Assembly (NCBI GenBank): GCA_025084515.1
Contig: JAJAGP010000230.1
Location: forward strand, 310,001 to 374,000
Length of the DNA stretch: 64,000 nt
Source of the DNA: Ancistrus triradiatus
Lineage: Eukaryota > Chordata > Actinopteri > Siluriformes > Loricariidae
Reading direction: 5' to 3'
Every line of letters starts with the position of its first letter. Within the stretch, counting starts at the first letter, position 1. Shown here piece by piece: positions 1 to 12,256 of the stretch. Below the pieces are notes generated by a model. It did not search any database and was not told the origin of the DNA. It saw only the letters and a list, made by a program, of their open reading frames with translations. A program made the translations under genes and the position numbers.

Positions 1-198
1 CATATATAATTATTTCTCAGTCTCTTTTTTAGAATACAGCCAGAAAATATAGAAAGTTTGTATGCAGTATTAAGAAAATGAAAACATATTTAAGAAAGCA
101 GCTTCTATAGGCTACAGTGGCAAGGATCTAGCAGCTTCATCGGGATGCCTAGTTGACCCCTCTACAGCCTTTGTGGCAGACTTTTGCACAGTACTGCA
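1..198. mobile_element. family C Tc1/mariner MITE, truncated by the window edge
   Basis: Holds ataattatttctcagtctct and the terminal sequence acttttgcacagtactg, both shared with the copies at 940-1363, 48926-49364 and 53858-54274. It is internally deleted and non-coding. Confidence 0.7.
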
Positions 199-939
199 GG
201 TAACGAGGTTTTGTTGTTGCTCACATGTAGCTTATAACAGTTTTATCCCAGGTACAGCTTACCTGGGATAAAATGCCATGGCGTTAGACACTAAAACATG
301 CTGGAGTTTCTGTTGCTTAAAACAATATTGCCCTGTCTAAAGCTATCACAATTTCATTTTACTGCATGGTGTTATTGGAAATCGATCCACTTTCATTTCC
401 TAAATCAGATTTGTACTTGGCCTGAGGGATCTGAGAGCTAAACAACATGATCCTAATTTTAATTTCGACATACTATCATTATATAAAGCTTCCAGTCTCA
501 TAAACCAGGCTTAGCGTAAATTCGAGTTCTCCGCTGTTCTTTTGAACTCTGTTTACTATAAACTGGATACGTCCTTGGAACAGAGACATCACTTCCCGGG
601 CTCATAAATGTTTTTTGAAGCAGATTACAGAACGAATGAATGATCGAACAAATGAATGAGTGAATGGTCTATACCCTGAGCAGGAAGATCCCCATCTCCC
701 TCAGACGCAGCCAATCGTGTCTGAATGTGGCTTCCAGCCCAAGCCTAATCCTTGCGCTTGGCTTTTTGGCTATGGCACCCAATCCCTGAAGCTCCAGACA
801 GAACCGTTCTAGTGTTGATGTTGCTTCCAGAGCGAGCTCACTGTTCTGTCCACCCCAGAACAACAGCACCTACCACTGAACCACAAATCTAGCTGTTACA
901 ATTTTAAAAGATATTATGATCCATTCTACTGTCAATCTT
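199..939. other. gene-free stretch, nothing recognised
   Basis: AT-rich sequence with only short chance open frames. No conserved protein words, RNA gene or repeat ends were seen. Confidence 0.6.
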
Positions 940-1363
940 CAGTACTGTTCAAAAGTCTTAGGACACCATTAGATTATATATACTATGGTATAATGACCAT
1001 ATATCATTATTTCTCAGTCTCTTTATTAGAATACAACCAGAAAAAAGGTCACAGTGGGATGTATTTAGTGTTTCCTCCCCTTACCACTGAGCAATAGCAG
1101 CATATGGGAGCTTCATCAGGATGCCAAGTTGACCCTTCTACAGTCTGAAGAAGCTTGATCAGTATGGCCTAGCATAGGGTAGCAGCCAAGAAACCACTTT
1201 TTCAGAAGAGAAAAAGGGTGAAAAAGCTAAGATATGCTACAGATTGGAATGAAGATCAGTGGGATGGAGTATTATCGCATGACAAATCCAGGTTTTACAG
1301 GTTTACGTCCACTCGTTGACAATATGTTATTTATGGTGGCCTAAGACTTTTGCATAGTACTGT
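940..1363. mobile_element. family C Tc1/mariner MITE
   Basis: The ends are inverted repeats: cagtactgttcaaaagtctt on the left and aagacttttgcatagtactg on the right. The inside keeps the shared transposon-derived words agaaaccactttttcagaag and agattggaatgaagatcagt but has no open transposase frame. Confidence 0.85.
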
Positions 1364-1884
1364 TTGTCTGATGGAGATTGAATGGACATGGCATTAAGCT
1401 TGAATCGCATTCTTTTGAAAGAGCATCCTCATCCTTTTGGCCAGTGCAGCAAATCGTTCGAAAGCATGACTCCAACTGAATCAATCCTCACTGGACACTG
1501 GAACTCTCCTCAGTCTGGAGGTACTATCACACAAATTCTAGACCTCTGCAGACGTCTCCCGATGTGGTGACTGCAGGATAGAAACGAGCGCAGACTTCAA
1601 AGGCTTCGCAAAGTGAACCTGCAATTAAGAGCAGCTCGTTTCCATTCCTGAGGCGGTTGTCATACTGTGGGGATCACACATCGCGAATAAGAAAAATGAA
1701 AAAGGAATTGCTGTATAGCAAAAGTGTCCATACAGAAAACTCTGATTTACCTGGAACAGGAATTGCACTGCCCTGTTCTCTTATTACTGCGCACAGCTTC
1801 ACTTTTTACGTTTATTATTACATGTACATTTTATTGTTTACTAAAATTACAATACAATGGTACCTTTGTACCATTACATCTACA

Positions 1885-2056
1885 GGATTTAGCAGACGTC
1901 CTTATCCAGACTTACAATCGGTACAGTCTTACAATCCAATTGTAGGTTAAGGGTCTTGCTCAAGGGCCCAACAGTGGCTGCTTGGCAGAGGTGGGATTTG
2001 AACCCTGGACCTTTCGGTCCATCGTCCAGTACCTTAACTGCTAGGCTACCACAGTC
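1885..2056 (-). mobile_element. tRNA-derived SINE
   Basis: On the minus strand it reads tagcctagcagttaag (A-box-like) and ggttcaaatcccacc (B-box), then the teleost core ending in gtctgctaaat. Same family as 13411-13554, 36641-36845 and 39222-39400. Confidence 0.75.
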
Positions 2057-2718
2057 CACATTTTGCCTTCAAACTTTAGTAAGCGCCTCAGAGGGAACAA
2101 ACATGGTTGTGGAAGGGAGCACATTTGAGGCTATTATATCTAGTAAAAGTACAGTCAGATATTATATTGTACTGTCTATTCTCTTTTTAAATGTTTTTCC
2201 TCTCTCAGAACGTTACCAAACATTTCAGTAGTTACAATTTTACATAACCTGTTCCCTTAAACAATACACACTAAATCAGAACATTTTTCATTAAAACACC
2301 CAACAAAGTTTACTTAAGTACAATTTTTATGTTAAACTGATTTTCAGACTTTGAGACACATTTGCTTTAAGATCAGGTCTAAGTACTCACCATGTGGCCA
2401 TGAGGGGGAGTCCTGGAGTATAATGTAGGGGTGTGGCTAATGTAAGGCTCCACCTATGGACTAAAACACTTCATGTTAGGGTAGTGAATTAAAATTGCGG
2501 AACAGCAATGTTTTTAGAAACGCTGTCTTATTTAAAATGAAACTAATGATAAATCTAAACGTTTTCTCTTCACTTCAAAATAAACATTAAAAATCAGTTT
2601 TAAAAATGCAAATAGCTATTATTTATCATATTATTGTCAGAAGTTGAATTTTAGGGATTATTTTTTGTTTCAGTCACCTCCCAAAAGAAACCCTACAAAT
2701 GATGATTTGGTACGTTTA

Positions 2719-2848
2719 CAGCATTTAGCAAATGCTCTTATCCAGAGCTACTTACTTTTGATGGAGTCTTCCGAGGTACACACTGTTGCTCAAGGGCCTA
2801 ACAGTAGCACCTTTGGCAGAGCCAAGACTTGAACCCTCAGCCCTCTAG
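2719..2848 (-). mobile_element. diverged tRNA-derived SINE
   Basis: Contains cagcatttagcaaatgctct and gctcaagggcctaacagtag of the SINE core. The tRNA-like head is worn. Confidence 0.6.
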
Positions 2849-4638
2849 TTCAGTTTTCTTTGCTGTCATATTTTCTTTTTTGCTACCTGGTAGCAGTGAT
2901 GGCACCAGGGTGCACTGAAGGAAGAAGACACTAGAAAAGACAATAGCCAAAAGGCTGGATCCAAGAGCAGAGGTGGGAGTTTAAGAGTGGAAGTCCATGT
3001 GTGTGTGTTTGTGAGGAACTACCACACATAAATGTTTCACTGTTTTGGGTCTCAGGATTAGGGTTCGAACTCCAGCCTGGGCTTGCAGTCCATACATTGT
3101 ACTGGCAGCACTCAGTAAATTCCAGGACTGTCTCTGTAAAGATCAATGTGATCAAAACAGGAAATTTCACTGGAGATCAAATTGTGCAGTGGTTTAATAC
3201 ACTAATAATACACATCAGTCACATCCAGCCAAGTCGGGAATCACATGCAGGCATGATTAGCACGAGGAAGTGGTGCCTGGTCGGGGCATCAACCCCCAGT
3301 GGTGCACCAGTGAGCCCTGCCTGCCCTGTGATGGACTGCTGTTCATTCCAGGGTACAGTTATGCCTGTGCGCGGTGTTCTCTACTATTTTCAATCTACAA
3401 TATGTCTGTTGTTCAGTACACTGCTGGTTTTTGTTATAGAATAGATCATTTGAAAGGTTTACGCACAGAAATTCTGAATCTGATCCTTGCAAATGGGTGA
3501 GAGATCTTTTACAAAAAAGCAACCAGAGCTTTCAATGTTTCTAAACGTATTAGGTGGAATCTGCTGCCCTCTACTGGACCAGAACGATCAGTATGCCTCT
3601 ACAATAAGCTTTTAAGCTGTATAAGGTTTTTTTCTGTTTGTTTTTGTTACTTTTTTGTCTGTCCTTGTGAGGACACCGGGCGAACACTCACACACGCGAA
3701 TTAATGCTACACTTACATAACCGTAACCTCAGTAACCTAATGGTGTTTTGAGGATGATGGTTTTTCAAATAAAGCTGTCGTTGAACCATAAAAATGTACC
3801 AACAACTTAATAAAATGTCAGATCTTCCTATCATTTTAGGGACATTTAGGCCCCCACAACGGAATCAAACCATACTACCCGGAAAAAAAGCCACAGACAC
3901 GGGGAGAACATGCAAACTCCACGCGGTCAGCAGCCGGCCGGACCGGCACTAGCGTTACCCACGATGCCAAGTGCAAATATAACGTCATTTCGTAAGAAAA
4001 TCCACAAAATAAGTGTGAACATCTCCCTTGAAGACGGTAAGATTCAAATCAATAGGTTACTCGATTCATTATTGAGCCAATTCGAGTCGGTTCAACACAG
4101 ATAAGATTTGATTCAGGTCAGCGCCAGTATCGTTCAGTTAAGTTAACTTCAGCATGACGTGTCCAGGTTTAATTCAGTAAAGAACGCTGGTATCAAAGCA
4201 TTTCTTCACTCACTTTATTTTGCCTGTTAACTGCTGCATTGATTCTCTTTCCAAGAGAAATATAACATGGTGTGCTTCTAAAACAACACAACGTTCAACA
4301 CGACGTCCAGCCAAATGTTATTAACACTGCTCACAGCACACGACAGAAACTCCAACACACAGCTGTTTATTTATGCAGTGTGAGGATGCAGGTTCCGGTG
4401 TTAATATCAGGTCTGAATCCAACATCGTCTGTAACGCCATAGAGAAACATGCGCTCACGTATAAAGTAACTGATAGCCTTGCTATAATTAGCTGAAGGCG
4501 AACTTTGATAGAAACCGCTAATGCTAACTTTAGCTCTCTTTCTCACTCACATACACACACGGGAAGCAGATTGTGGCGTGATTTGATTTGTGAAGCTGTA
4601 TTGATTAAACAAATTATTGGTCTTTCTTTACACACTTG
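2849..4638. other. gene-free stretch downstream of hadh, mostly unassigned
   Basis: Apart from the retroposon phrase near 3900 and a gccctgtgatggactgctg-like phrase near 3325, no feature is supported. Short open frames here lack recognisable domains. Confidence 0.55.
3870..3945. mobile_element. fragment of a common fish retroposon 3' region
   Basis: Holds ggggagaacatgcaaactcc, a phrase found in a widespread teleost repeat. About 75 bp is recognisable and its class cannot be decided here. Confidence 0.4.
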
Positions 4639-5121
4639 CAGTATTGCACAAAAGTCTTAGGCCACCATTAGTTTTAGCCTTGGTAAATGGACCATATACA
4701 ACATATTGTTGACAACTGGACCCAAAAATTAAAAACTGGGATTTATCACTTCATAATCCTCTCTTCTTGATCTTCATTACAATCTTTGTGAGCTTTAGCA
4801 TATCTTAGCCTTTTCACACTGTTCCCCTTCTGAAAAAGTGGTTTCTTGGCTGCTACCCTTCCAAAGAGACCATTCCTGACCTAGCTTCTTAGGACAAGAA
4901 GGATCAACATGGCATCCAGATGAATCTGCTATTGCTCAAGTGTAAGAAGAGAATCACACTAAATACTTACCACTGTAGCCTAAAGAAGCTTTTTTCTGAT
5001 TTTTCAATGGTTGTATTCCAATAAAGAGACTGAGAAATACTTATATATGGCCATTATACCATACAAAACAAAATGGTATCTCTAATCTAATGATGGCCTA
5101 AGACTTCTGCACAGTACTGTA
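4639..5121. mobile_element. family C Tc1/mariner MITE, opposite orientation
   Basis: The ends gcagtattgcacaaaagtct and gacttctgcacagtactgta are inverted repeats. The interior is the reverse complement of the copy at 940-1363. Confidence 0.85.
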
Positions 5122-5740
5122 CAAAACCTCATTTTCTGAGTGCGTAAACTTTTCACAAGGCTGCATTGTTCTGTAAAACCAGTACAGAATTGTGGCTTTG
5201 GAACCGACCACTGAAAGGCTGAATTTGGCTGTGAAGTTTCAAAATTGACTGACGCTCCCTTTAATACCACATTGCAGACTTCAGACAAATAACTGCTTAC
5301 TGATCGATGCAATGATGTGCTTCTGCCTACCAAACAGTCAGGAGGGCATTCAGATGTCTCCGCCGCTTGCAATAGGAGCTCTGTTTGTTTGGATTCAAGT
5401 TCAAGTCAGATAACAAACACTAAAATCGATCGGTTTGGTTTTTAACAGGGGTGAGTACAGGCCAGCTTTGAAGGTCGGTGTGGTCTGGATTCATTTTGAG
5501 CAGTGTGTCATTTACAGGCACAACTGGCTGTTACTGGGGGAGGGGAGGTCAGATGGCGGATCAAATCTTGGTCATGTATGAAGTTGGATGTTCTCCCCAT
5601 GTCTGGTTGTTTCCACATTCGATCCGATGGACTGGGGATCTGTCTAGGGTTGTCCTGTGCTGCTGGTTATGCCCCATATTACACAAACATATCTTCAGTC
5701 CAAAGTTAAGAAAATTCAGTCTTAATTTTAGCCATTTGAT

Positions 5741-5818
5741 CTAAACCACATCCCAAAGGTGCTCTGGTGGATTGAGATCCTCGGACTGTGAAGGCTGTTT
5801 GACTACAATGAACTCATT
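5741..5818. mobile_element. short family E fragment
   Basis: Holds ccacatcccaaaggtgctct then gactgtgaaggc and aatgaactcatt, matching 30105-30180. Confidence 0.5.
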
Positions 5819-6281
5819 AGCTGCGTCCCATTTCAGGGCCGGCATCCTTCGGAGGCTGCATTTGAAGACTCATTGCATCATAGCGGCGCGACTAGGCTGT
5901 CTAAGATCAGAGCGTCTCCTTTTGGTTAGGCCTTTGCTGTGGTCTACGCAGCCTTCAGAGGATATGCCTTCTCGAATGGATCCTCCACGTAAGATTAAAA
6001 CAAGCCAAGGGTCAAGACTCTTCTCTGTCCTGACTCCCAGGTGGCGGAAAGAACCACCACTGGACGTCCGAATTGCCGAGTCTTTTGTTGCCTTCAAGTG
6101 GCAACTAAAGGCTGACATCTTCACTCAGCACTGAAGAAGACGTGTGACTGTGTGAAACTGTGACTGCATATTCATAAATAATAATAAAAAAAAATACTTG
6201 GCTTGTGTGTTTTTACCAAAATCAGATCCTAGCAGGTTCTGGTTGGATTGTGTTCCTGGGCTATTGTAACTTCGTTTTTAA

Positions 6282-6760
6282 GAAGCTTGTATGTCTTCCA
6301 TTTTCTTACAGTTGCTCCCACAGGTGATTTATTCACACCAACCTGCTTGCCTATTGTAGATTCACTCTTCCCAGCCTGGTGCAGGTCTACAATTTTCTTC
6401 CTGGTGTCCTTCAACAGCTCTTTGGTCTTGGCCATGGTTGAGTTTGGAGTCTGACTGTTTGAGGCTGTGGACAGGTGTCTTTTATACAGACAACGAGGTA
6501 GACAGAAGAGCTTCTTAAAGAAGTTACAGGTCTGTGTGAGACAGAAATCTTGCTTGTTTGTGGGTGACCAAATACTTATTTTCCACCATGATTTACAATT
6601 AAATTCTTTAAAAATCCTACAATGTGATTTCCTGGATTTTTTTTCTCATTTTGTCTCACATAGTTGGTGTATCTATGATGGAAATTACAGACCTCTCATC
6701 TTTCTACGTAGAACTTGCACAATCAGTGGCTGACTAAATACTTTTTTGCCCCACTGTATA
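6282..6760 (-). pseudogene. family A Tc1-like transposon, 5' part with N-terminal transposase remnant
   Basis: The right end is tttttgccccactgtata. The minus strand keeps a start (6435) and about 68 codons beginning MAKTKELLKDTRKKIVDL, then HQAGKSESTIGKQVGVN. This is the helix-turn-helix DNA-binding start of Tc1 transposases. The rest of the element is missing. Confidence 0.85.
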
Positions 6761-6761
6761 T

Positions 6762-6930
6762 AGCGCTCTTTACAACGCAGCGTCGTCTCAAGCAGCTTTA
6801 CAAATATACTGTCTCAAAGCCTGTGTTGAGCAAGCCTGAGGCGACAGAGGCAAGGAAACACTCCCCAAACGTTACAGGGAAGAAACCTTGGGAGGACCGA
6901 GACTCAAATAGGGAACTATGTAACATCCGA
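6762..6930. mobile_element. family I dispersed repeat
   Basis: Shares agcgctctttacaacgcag, agcaagcctgaggcgacaga and ggcaaggaaacactcccc with the copies at 25618, 42050 and 50219. Non-coding; superfamily unknown. Confidence 0.6.
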
Positions 6931-6944
6931 ACCACCCAAAAATA

Positions 6945-7072
6945 ACCAGTTTGAGATGATTTGTCCTTTGTGACGTGGTGCGTTATCTCGCTGAAAGTAG
7001 CCATCAGAAGAGGGTACACTGGGCTTATAAAGGGATGCACATGGTCAGCAACAATACTCATGTAGGCTGTGG
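6945..7072 (-). mobile_element. family E internal fragment
   Basis: Shares tttgagatgatttg, ggtacactgggcttataaag and acatggtcagcaacaatact with the transposase region at 30200-30310. It encodes a short SIVADHVHPFISPVY stretch on the minus strand. Confidence 0.75.
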
Positions 7073-7622
7073 GGTTTAAACGAAGCTCAGACAGGTTTTT
7101 GTTTCCTATTATGATTTGTTATAATTGTTGAGATCTTGGTCGTGCGCTTACCTGTACTAAAAGAGTATAGAACACGCAGGAAATTATTTGTACACCATTT
7201 ATAAACTTATACTAAAGCTAAACTAAAGCTGGCCAAGCTTAAAAACTGACTGATGCTCTCTAGTTGCAGACTTCATAGGAGCAGGCCTTCCACATCTACT
7301 GACAGACTCATTTGTTGTTCCATTGCGTTACCTGTACGAAAACGAGACAGTAGGAACCATGCTGGGAATGATTTCCAGACCATTTATAACGTTTTTAATT
7401 TTCATCACTCAGACATTCAAAACCCAATCTACAAAAGAGGAGATGACAATGTTACGTGTTATTAAAGCAAGGCACTGGTGACTGCTGTGTGTTTGCTCTT
7501 ATATAAGTGCTTGTTAATGATCCACCCATCCACTCCCAGCCCTGTGGATAGTCTCTACCTGCCTGCATGATCTTTGCTCTCTGATTGTGGCATTATTAGA
7601 GTTCAGTTATTCTCCGTTCCAG
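7073..7622. other. hadh 3' flank
   Basis: Non-coding; it should contain the hadh 3' UTR. One weak polyadenylation hexamer was noted at 7394. Confidence 0.5.
7394..7399 (-). terminator. hadh: possible hadh polyadenylation signal (ATTAAA)
   Basis: This is the first ATTAAA-type hexamer noticed downstream of the hadh stop on the minus strand, about 225 bp past it. Only the hexamer supports it. Confidence 0.25.
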
Positions 7623-10600
7623 TTATTTGTGCTTGTAGAAACCTTCTCCGCTCTTCTTGCCCAGCTTGCCCTCGGAGACGAGCTTGTTGAGCAGCGGGCT
7701 TGGAGAGAACAGAGGGTTTTCCGGCTCCATCTGGTACCAACCTGCAACCATACAAAGCGTCATTAGTAAGACCACACACTCGGGTCAGACTGTGCCCACG
7801 AACGCTTACCATCTATGATAAATTTGGATGTGTCCAATCCTACGTAGTCCAGCAGCTCAAACGGTCCCATTGGATAACCGGCTCCGAGCTTCATGGCTAA
7901 ATCAATGTCCTCTTTGGAACCATGACCTGTAAACAGTTTAACAAACAGAAATGTTACTAGAATGAACTGCAGACAGGAATGAATATAAAATTAAAGCGTA
8001 GAGGAGGACGTACCCCGCTCGTATAGCCGCACAGCCTCCATCAGGTAAGGAACGAGCAGCCTGTTCACAATAAAACCCGGAGTGTCCTTACAGAACAGAA
8101 ACACTGAATGAGGGATTATATATCTGCAAACGCTACATTAATATTGCCTTCAAATAAAGCAATAAACCACTAATTTTATCATGTGAAAAGTGAAGGCTGT
8201 TGTAGCAGCGACGGAACGAACGCTAAACTAATACCCATGTTTTCAGGGCGGATGTGTCCACAAACTTCTTGGCAATACTGTAGATTAAATCATACATACT
8301 TTGCAGGAGACAGGATGCTTTCCGAGAGCTTTGCTGAAATCAAGGAGTGAGTTGAATGTTTCTTGGCTTGTTCCCGGGGCCTGGATCACCTATGGGCAGA
8401 AAGTCAACTTTCAGTTCCATTCTTTTCAACATCATCAAAACTCACCCGCTGATGACATGAGATCTTACACTGACTATGTGCTGGACTAAATAATACCTAT
8501 TTTTTACATTATTTTATTCAATATTTTATTCCATTACACTATTTGGTTATACGCTACAGTTTTATATTCTCAATTTTCATGATAATCTTCATTATATTAG
8601 GTCCCTTTTTGAGTCTTGATCCTCCCAAGGTTTCCTCCTCATAACGTTTAGAGAGTTTTTCCTTGCCACTGTCACTCTGGGCTTGCTCTGTTTGGGCTTT
8701 GGGCCTAGATATTAGAAGATAATAGAAAACTGTAAAGCTACTTTGAGACAATGCTCCATTGAAAAAAGCTCTATAGAAATAAATCTGACTTTAACTTCGC
8801 CAAGTGAGCTCAGGCTAGCTCCGTTAGTTCTATTTGAGACGAGGAACCTCACTATCTGGGCTCCTTGTAAGAAATTCAGTGTTTCCCACAGAACTATTCT
8901 GTATTTGTGGCGGTAAGCAAATCATAAATAATAATAGTATACAAGGTGCACTGCAAATATATTATTTGCCAAGTACTGAGAGTGAAATTCCTTTATGTGA
9001 GAGCACAAAAACTATGTTAAACCGAGCAAAACAAAACAAACGAGAATCAAGAAATCCGAGCAAGAACGTGAGCAGGCATTGTTGTCATAAGAACAGAAAA
9101 TGCACTGCACTCTCAGATAAAAGACAGTTTCTCATTCCATGTTAGAGAGAGATGGGTAAGGAGGAGCTGAGCGAATCAAGGCCCTACAATGAAATACAAA
9201 CCTTAAATAAGATTTACTCGCCTTAAAGAGTAAAGACAAATAAAAGAAAAATCGATGTGTGGCGGTCAATGTTGATGTTATGGCTTGCTGCCACAAATCG
9301 ATGCCTGGGAAACACTGAATTTCTGAGAAGGCAGCTGTGGGACTCGTGCTGTGAGTTTATTCCCACAGCTGCAGGATTCAAGGTTGGTAACTTTGGCTAA
9401 GAGTTCATAATCAATAACAGCTTCCCACTTCCAAAAGAGAGTTAGTGTTTGTCTGGAGGGAGGGAACACACTGCTGACCCAGAGCACCCCACAAGCCTTG
9501 TTATTTAGGAGACGTTCTGATTCCATCCTCAGGCCATAACAATTTGCTCATTCTTAAAGCAACCTTGGTCTTTATTATTAAATATTTCTTCCACATCCAA
9601 CACGTCAACTATGAGAACTGACTGCTCATTTACCGTCCACTCTATCTCAGAGCTTAACGTGCTGCGTTACAGAGACAGGTGGCGTTATGTTTCACTGTTA
9701 ATACAGCTTCGGTTACCTCAACAAGCTTCATCATGGGGACAGGGTTGAAGAAGTGGAGTCCTCCGAACCGATCTAGGCGAGCAGTGGAACTGGCGATGTC
9801 TGCAATAGGCAGAGAGGAGGTATTGCTGGCAAAGATGGTGTGTCTGTCAGGAACATAAGTACACATAATTAATATGAAAGAAGGGTCAATGCGGCCTTTA
9901 AGAAGTAGCTGAAGAAATTTTACATGCATTGTATTTAATAACTAGATCTGCATTTCCTCAAAGAACTACAACAGTGCTTGAAATGTGTCAAACGGAAAGA
10001 ATGGTGTTGCTAGGTGGTTGCTATGGTGTTGCTAGGTGGTTAGTAGGCGATTGGTATGGTGTCCCAGGTGGTTGCTATGACGTTGCTAGGCAGTCGCTAT
10101 GTTGTCCCAGGTGATTGCTATGGTGTTGCTAGGTAGTTGCTATGGTGTCCCACCTGGTATCTATGGTGTTGCTAGGTGGTTAGTAGGCGATTGGTATGGT
10201 GTCCCAGGTGGTTGCTATGACGTTGCTAGGCAGTTGCTATGTTGTCCCACCTGGTATCTATGGTGTTGCTAGGTGGTTGCTAGGCAGCTGCTATGGTGTC
10301 CCAGGTGGTTGTTATGGTGTTGCTAGGTGGTTGCTAGGCAGTTGCTATGGTGTCCTACCTGGTTGCTATGTTGTTGCTTTATTGGTTGCTAGGCAGTTGC
10401 TATGGTGTCCCAGGTGGTTGTTATGGTGTTGCGAGGTGGTTGCTATGTTGTCCCACCTGGTTGCTATGGTGTTGCTAGATGGTTGCTAGGCAGTTGCTAT
10501 TGTGTCCCAGGTGGTTGCTAAGGTGTTGATTTTTGACTACGTGCGGTGGCGTGTCCAAATACCTTTGGCTGCATGGGGGGCGTGATAAAAAAATACTTTA

Positions 10601-12213
10601 AACATGCAGTGCATTTATAGCTTAAATAAGTTCATTTAGATTCAGAAATTTTATTACCTAATAATTTATTGTTATTAGTTTTATCAGTTGCGAAAAAAAA
10701 AAAAAGATTTTTAAATATCAGCAGCGGCCATTAAAAACCCCATATGGGCCGGTCACCAGACCAGACCAGACCAGACCGGACCACATCACCTCAGTGAGGT
10801 TTAGGTTGGATTGAATTGCTGCCTCCATCACACAGCTCACTTACGCTGGAGCCGCTTTATCCAGTGTGGAGAAGAGATCCTGCTTCACTTTGAGGTTCTC
10901 CACGATGGCCTCCACCACCAGATCAGTGCCGGACACCACCGAGGCTGCGTCTGTGCTCGTGGAGATGTTCTTCAGCACCTTCTGAATGAATTCCTCTCCG
11001 GCCTGTACAGGGACACAGGGGGTTAAGGGACGGCTCCGGCCCTGTGGGGGGCAGACTGCGCTGTAAGCACAGGCTCTAGTCTTGCCTCGGGTTTGTCTGC
11101 AAACTTCTTCTTCACCACTCTCTTTAGACTGCCCTCGATGGCCTTGGTGGATTTCTTCAAGATGTCCTCGGCCGTGTCCACCAGCACCACTGAATGTCCA
11201 GTCACCGCAGCAACCTGGATGAAGCAAAGGACCCCAAGCTGTTTCAACCATTCATTCCTAATAAGCAGTTACTCATTTCGGTGTGTGTGAAAATCCCAGT
11301 AGGTCAGAGGTTTCTGAAATACACAGACCAGACCATCTAGCACCAACAACCAAGCCAAAAGTCACTTCAATCACCTTTGTGCTCAGGTGGAACTCCAGCA
11401 GGTCGTCTTCATCACGTCTACATGCCTAGATGCACTTGGTGCCATGTGACTCTCTGATTAGATATTTGTGTTAATGAACAGTTGAACACGTGTACCTAAT
11501 AAAGTGGCCACTAGACTATAAATGAGTGAGAAGTTATTTGGGACACGATAATGTCCCATACCCTATGTAGTGCACTTTATATAAACCCTACGTGCTGCAC
11601 TTTATAGTAGTGAGAAGCTATTTGGGACATGATAACGTCCTACACCCTATGTAGTGCACTTTATATAAACCCTATGTAGTGTGCTTTATAGTAGTGAGAC
11701 GTTACTTGGGACACGATAAAGTCCTAAACCCTATGTAGTGCACTTTATAGTAGTGAGACATGATAAAGTCCTAAACCTTATGTGGTGCACTTTATATTAG
11801 TGAGAGGTTATTTGGGACACGGTAAAGTCCTACACTCTATGTAGTGCACTTAATAGTAGTGAGACGTTATTTGGGACACAAAGGTCAATGTGTAATGAAC
11901 TAATAAAGTAATAAAACACAAATACAATAATAAAAATATTTCAAAAGTTTACAAAATGTTAAATGCATATATTTTATCTGCATTTTTCGCTAACAGAAAA
12001 AGTCCTGCACAGAAAGTTCACCTTCTGCACAGCTAAGATGGCTAGTTAGCGATTAGCCATACTAGTTAGCCGATAGCATGTCCAACCCGTTCTTACCTGC
12101 GCGATCCCTGAGCCCATTAACCCGCCTCCGATGACTGTAACATGCTTAATGGCCGTGCTTCTGACGGCGGAGGAGCTCAGAGCTCTGCAGAGATGGTGAG
12201 TGAAGAACGCCAT
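7623..12213 (-). CDS. hadh: hadh: mitochondrial short-chain (S)-3-hydroxyacyl-CoA dehydrogenase, complete, 8 exons
   Basis: Catalyses the NAD-dependent oxidation of 3-hydroxyacyl-CoA to 3-ketoacyl-CoA, the third step of beta-oxidation, in the mitochondrial matrix. Exons in transcript order: 12097-12213, 11086-11214, 10845-11002, 9717-9843, 8300-8389, 8014-8086, 7810-7926, 7623-7741. Together they give 309 aa plus stop (human 314 aa). Residues 1-22 are a basic, Ser-rich presequence lacking acidic residues, fitting a mitochondrial targeting peptide. The Rossmann NAD motif GGGLMG is at residues 29-34. The motif HFFNPVP holds the catalytic His165, and Glu177 (end of KLVE) completes the His-Glu pair with the spacing known for the family. 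DTPGFIVNRLL begins the C-terminal dimer domain, and the end is GEGFYKHK. The start has G at -3 and G at +4. All introns are GT-AG except intron 2, which uses a GC donor. Introns 1 and 3 hold tandem repeats. cyp2u1 lies upstream on the same strand, as in human. Confidence 0.96.
8560..8800. mobile_element. family I repeat, reverse orientation, hadh intron 4
   Basis: The reverse complement holds agatttatttctatagagc, ggagcattgtctcaaagtag and the gcaaggaaaaactctctaaa block. Confidence 0.65.
10001..10529. repeat. minisatellite in hadh intron 3 (gttgctaggtggttgct family)
   Basis: About 530 bp of imperfect tandem copies are built from short blocks such as ggttgctatggtgttgct, gctaggcagttgctatg and gtgtcccaggtgg. 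Combined units of roughly 50-75 bp recur, for example the near-identical stretches starting near 10016 and 10155. The array lies between hadh exons 4 and 3. Fish genomes often carry such GTTGCTAGG-type arrays. Confidence 0.9.
10758..10784. repeat. short (CCAGA)n tandem repeat
   Basis: About five copies of ccaga lie in hadh intron 3, just downstream of exon 3 in transcript order. Confidence 0.7.
11003..11085 (-). other. hadh: hadh intron 2, short GC-AG intron
   Basis: This 83-nt intron has the donor GAG|GCAAGA and the acceptor CTGTACAG|GCC on the minus strand. Splicing here joins ...KPE to AGEEF..., which matches the known hadh protein across this junction. No GT donor nearby keeps the frame. 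GC donors with a strong AG|GCAAG context are a known minor class handled by the normal U2 spliceosome. Confidence 0.85.
11287..11515 (-). mobile_element. end fragment of a Tc1/mariner-like element (family E)
   Basis: The fragment lies in hadh intron 1. It ends in tgtacctaataaagtggcc, the terminal sequence of a widespread fish DNA transposon, and resembles the internal sequence at 30830-31070. Only the terminal part is present, with no transposase left. Confidence 0.7.
11524..11879. repeat. tandem repeat in hadh intron 1 (ttatttgggacacgata family)
   Basis: Five to six imperfect copies combine two blocks, ttatttgggacacgata and accctatgtagtgcacttt, linked by tatagtagtgag. Copy length varies because some copies carry a second gtgcacttt block. 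The array begins just after the family E element end. Confidence 0.85.
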
Positions 12214-12256
12214 GTCTGTGTGTGACAGCGGCTAAGCGGAGGCAAAGTCAGCGCGG

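Noticed and set aside
3001..3444. 147-codon open frame on the plus strand
   Set aside because: No conserved words and no neighbouring exon. It overlaps pieces resembling common fish retroposon text.
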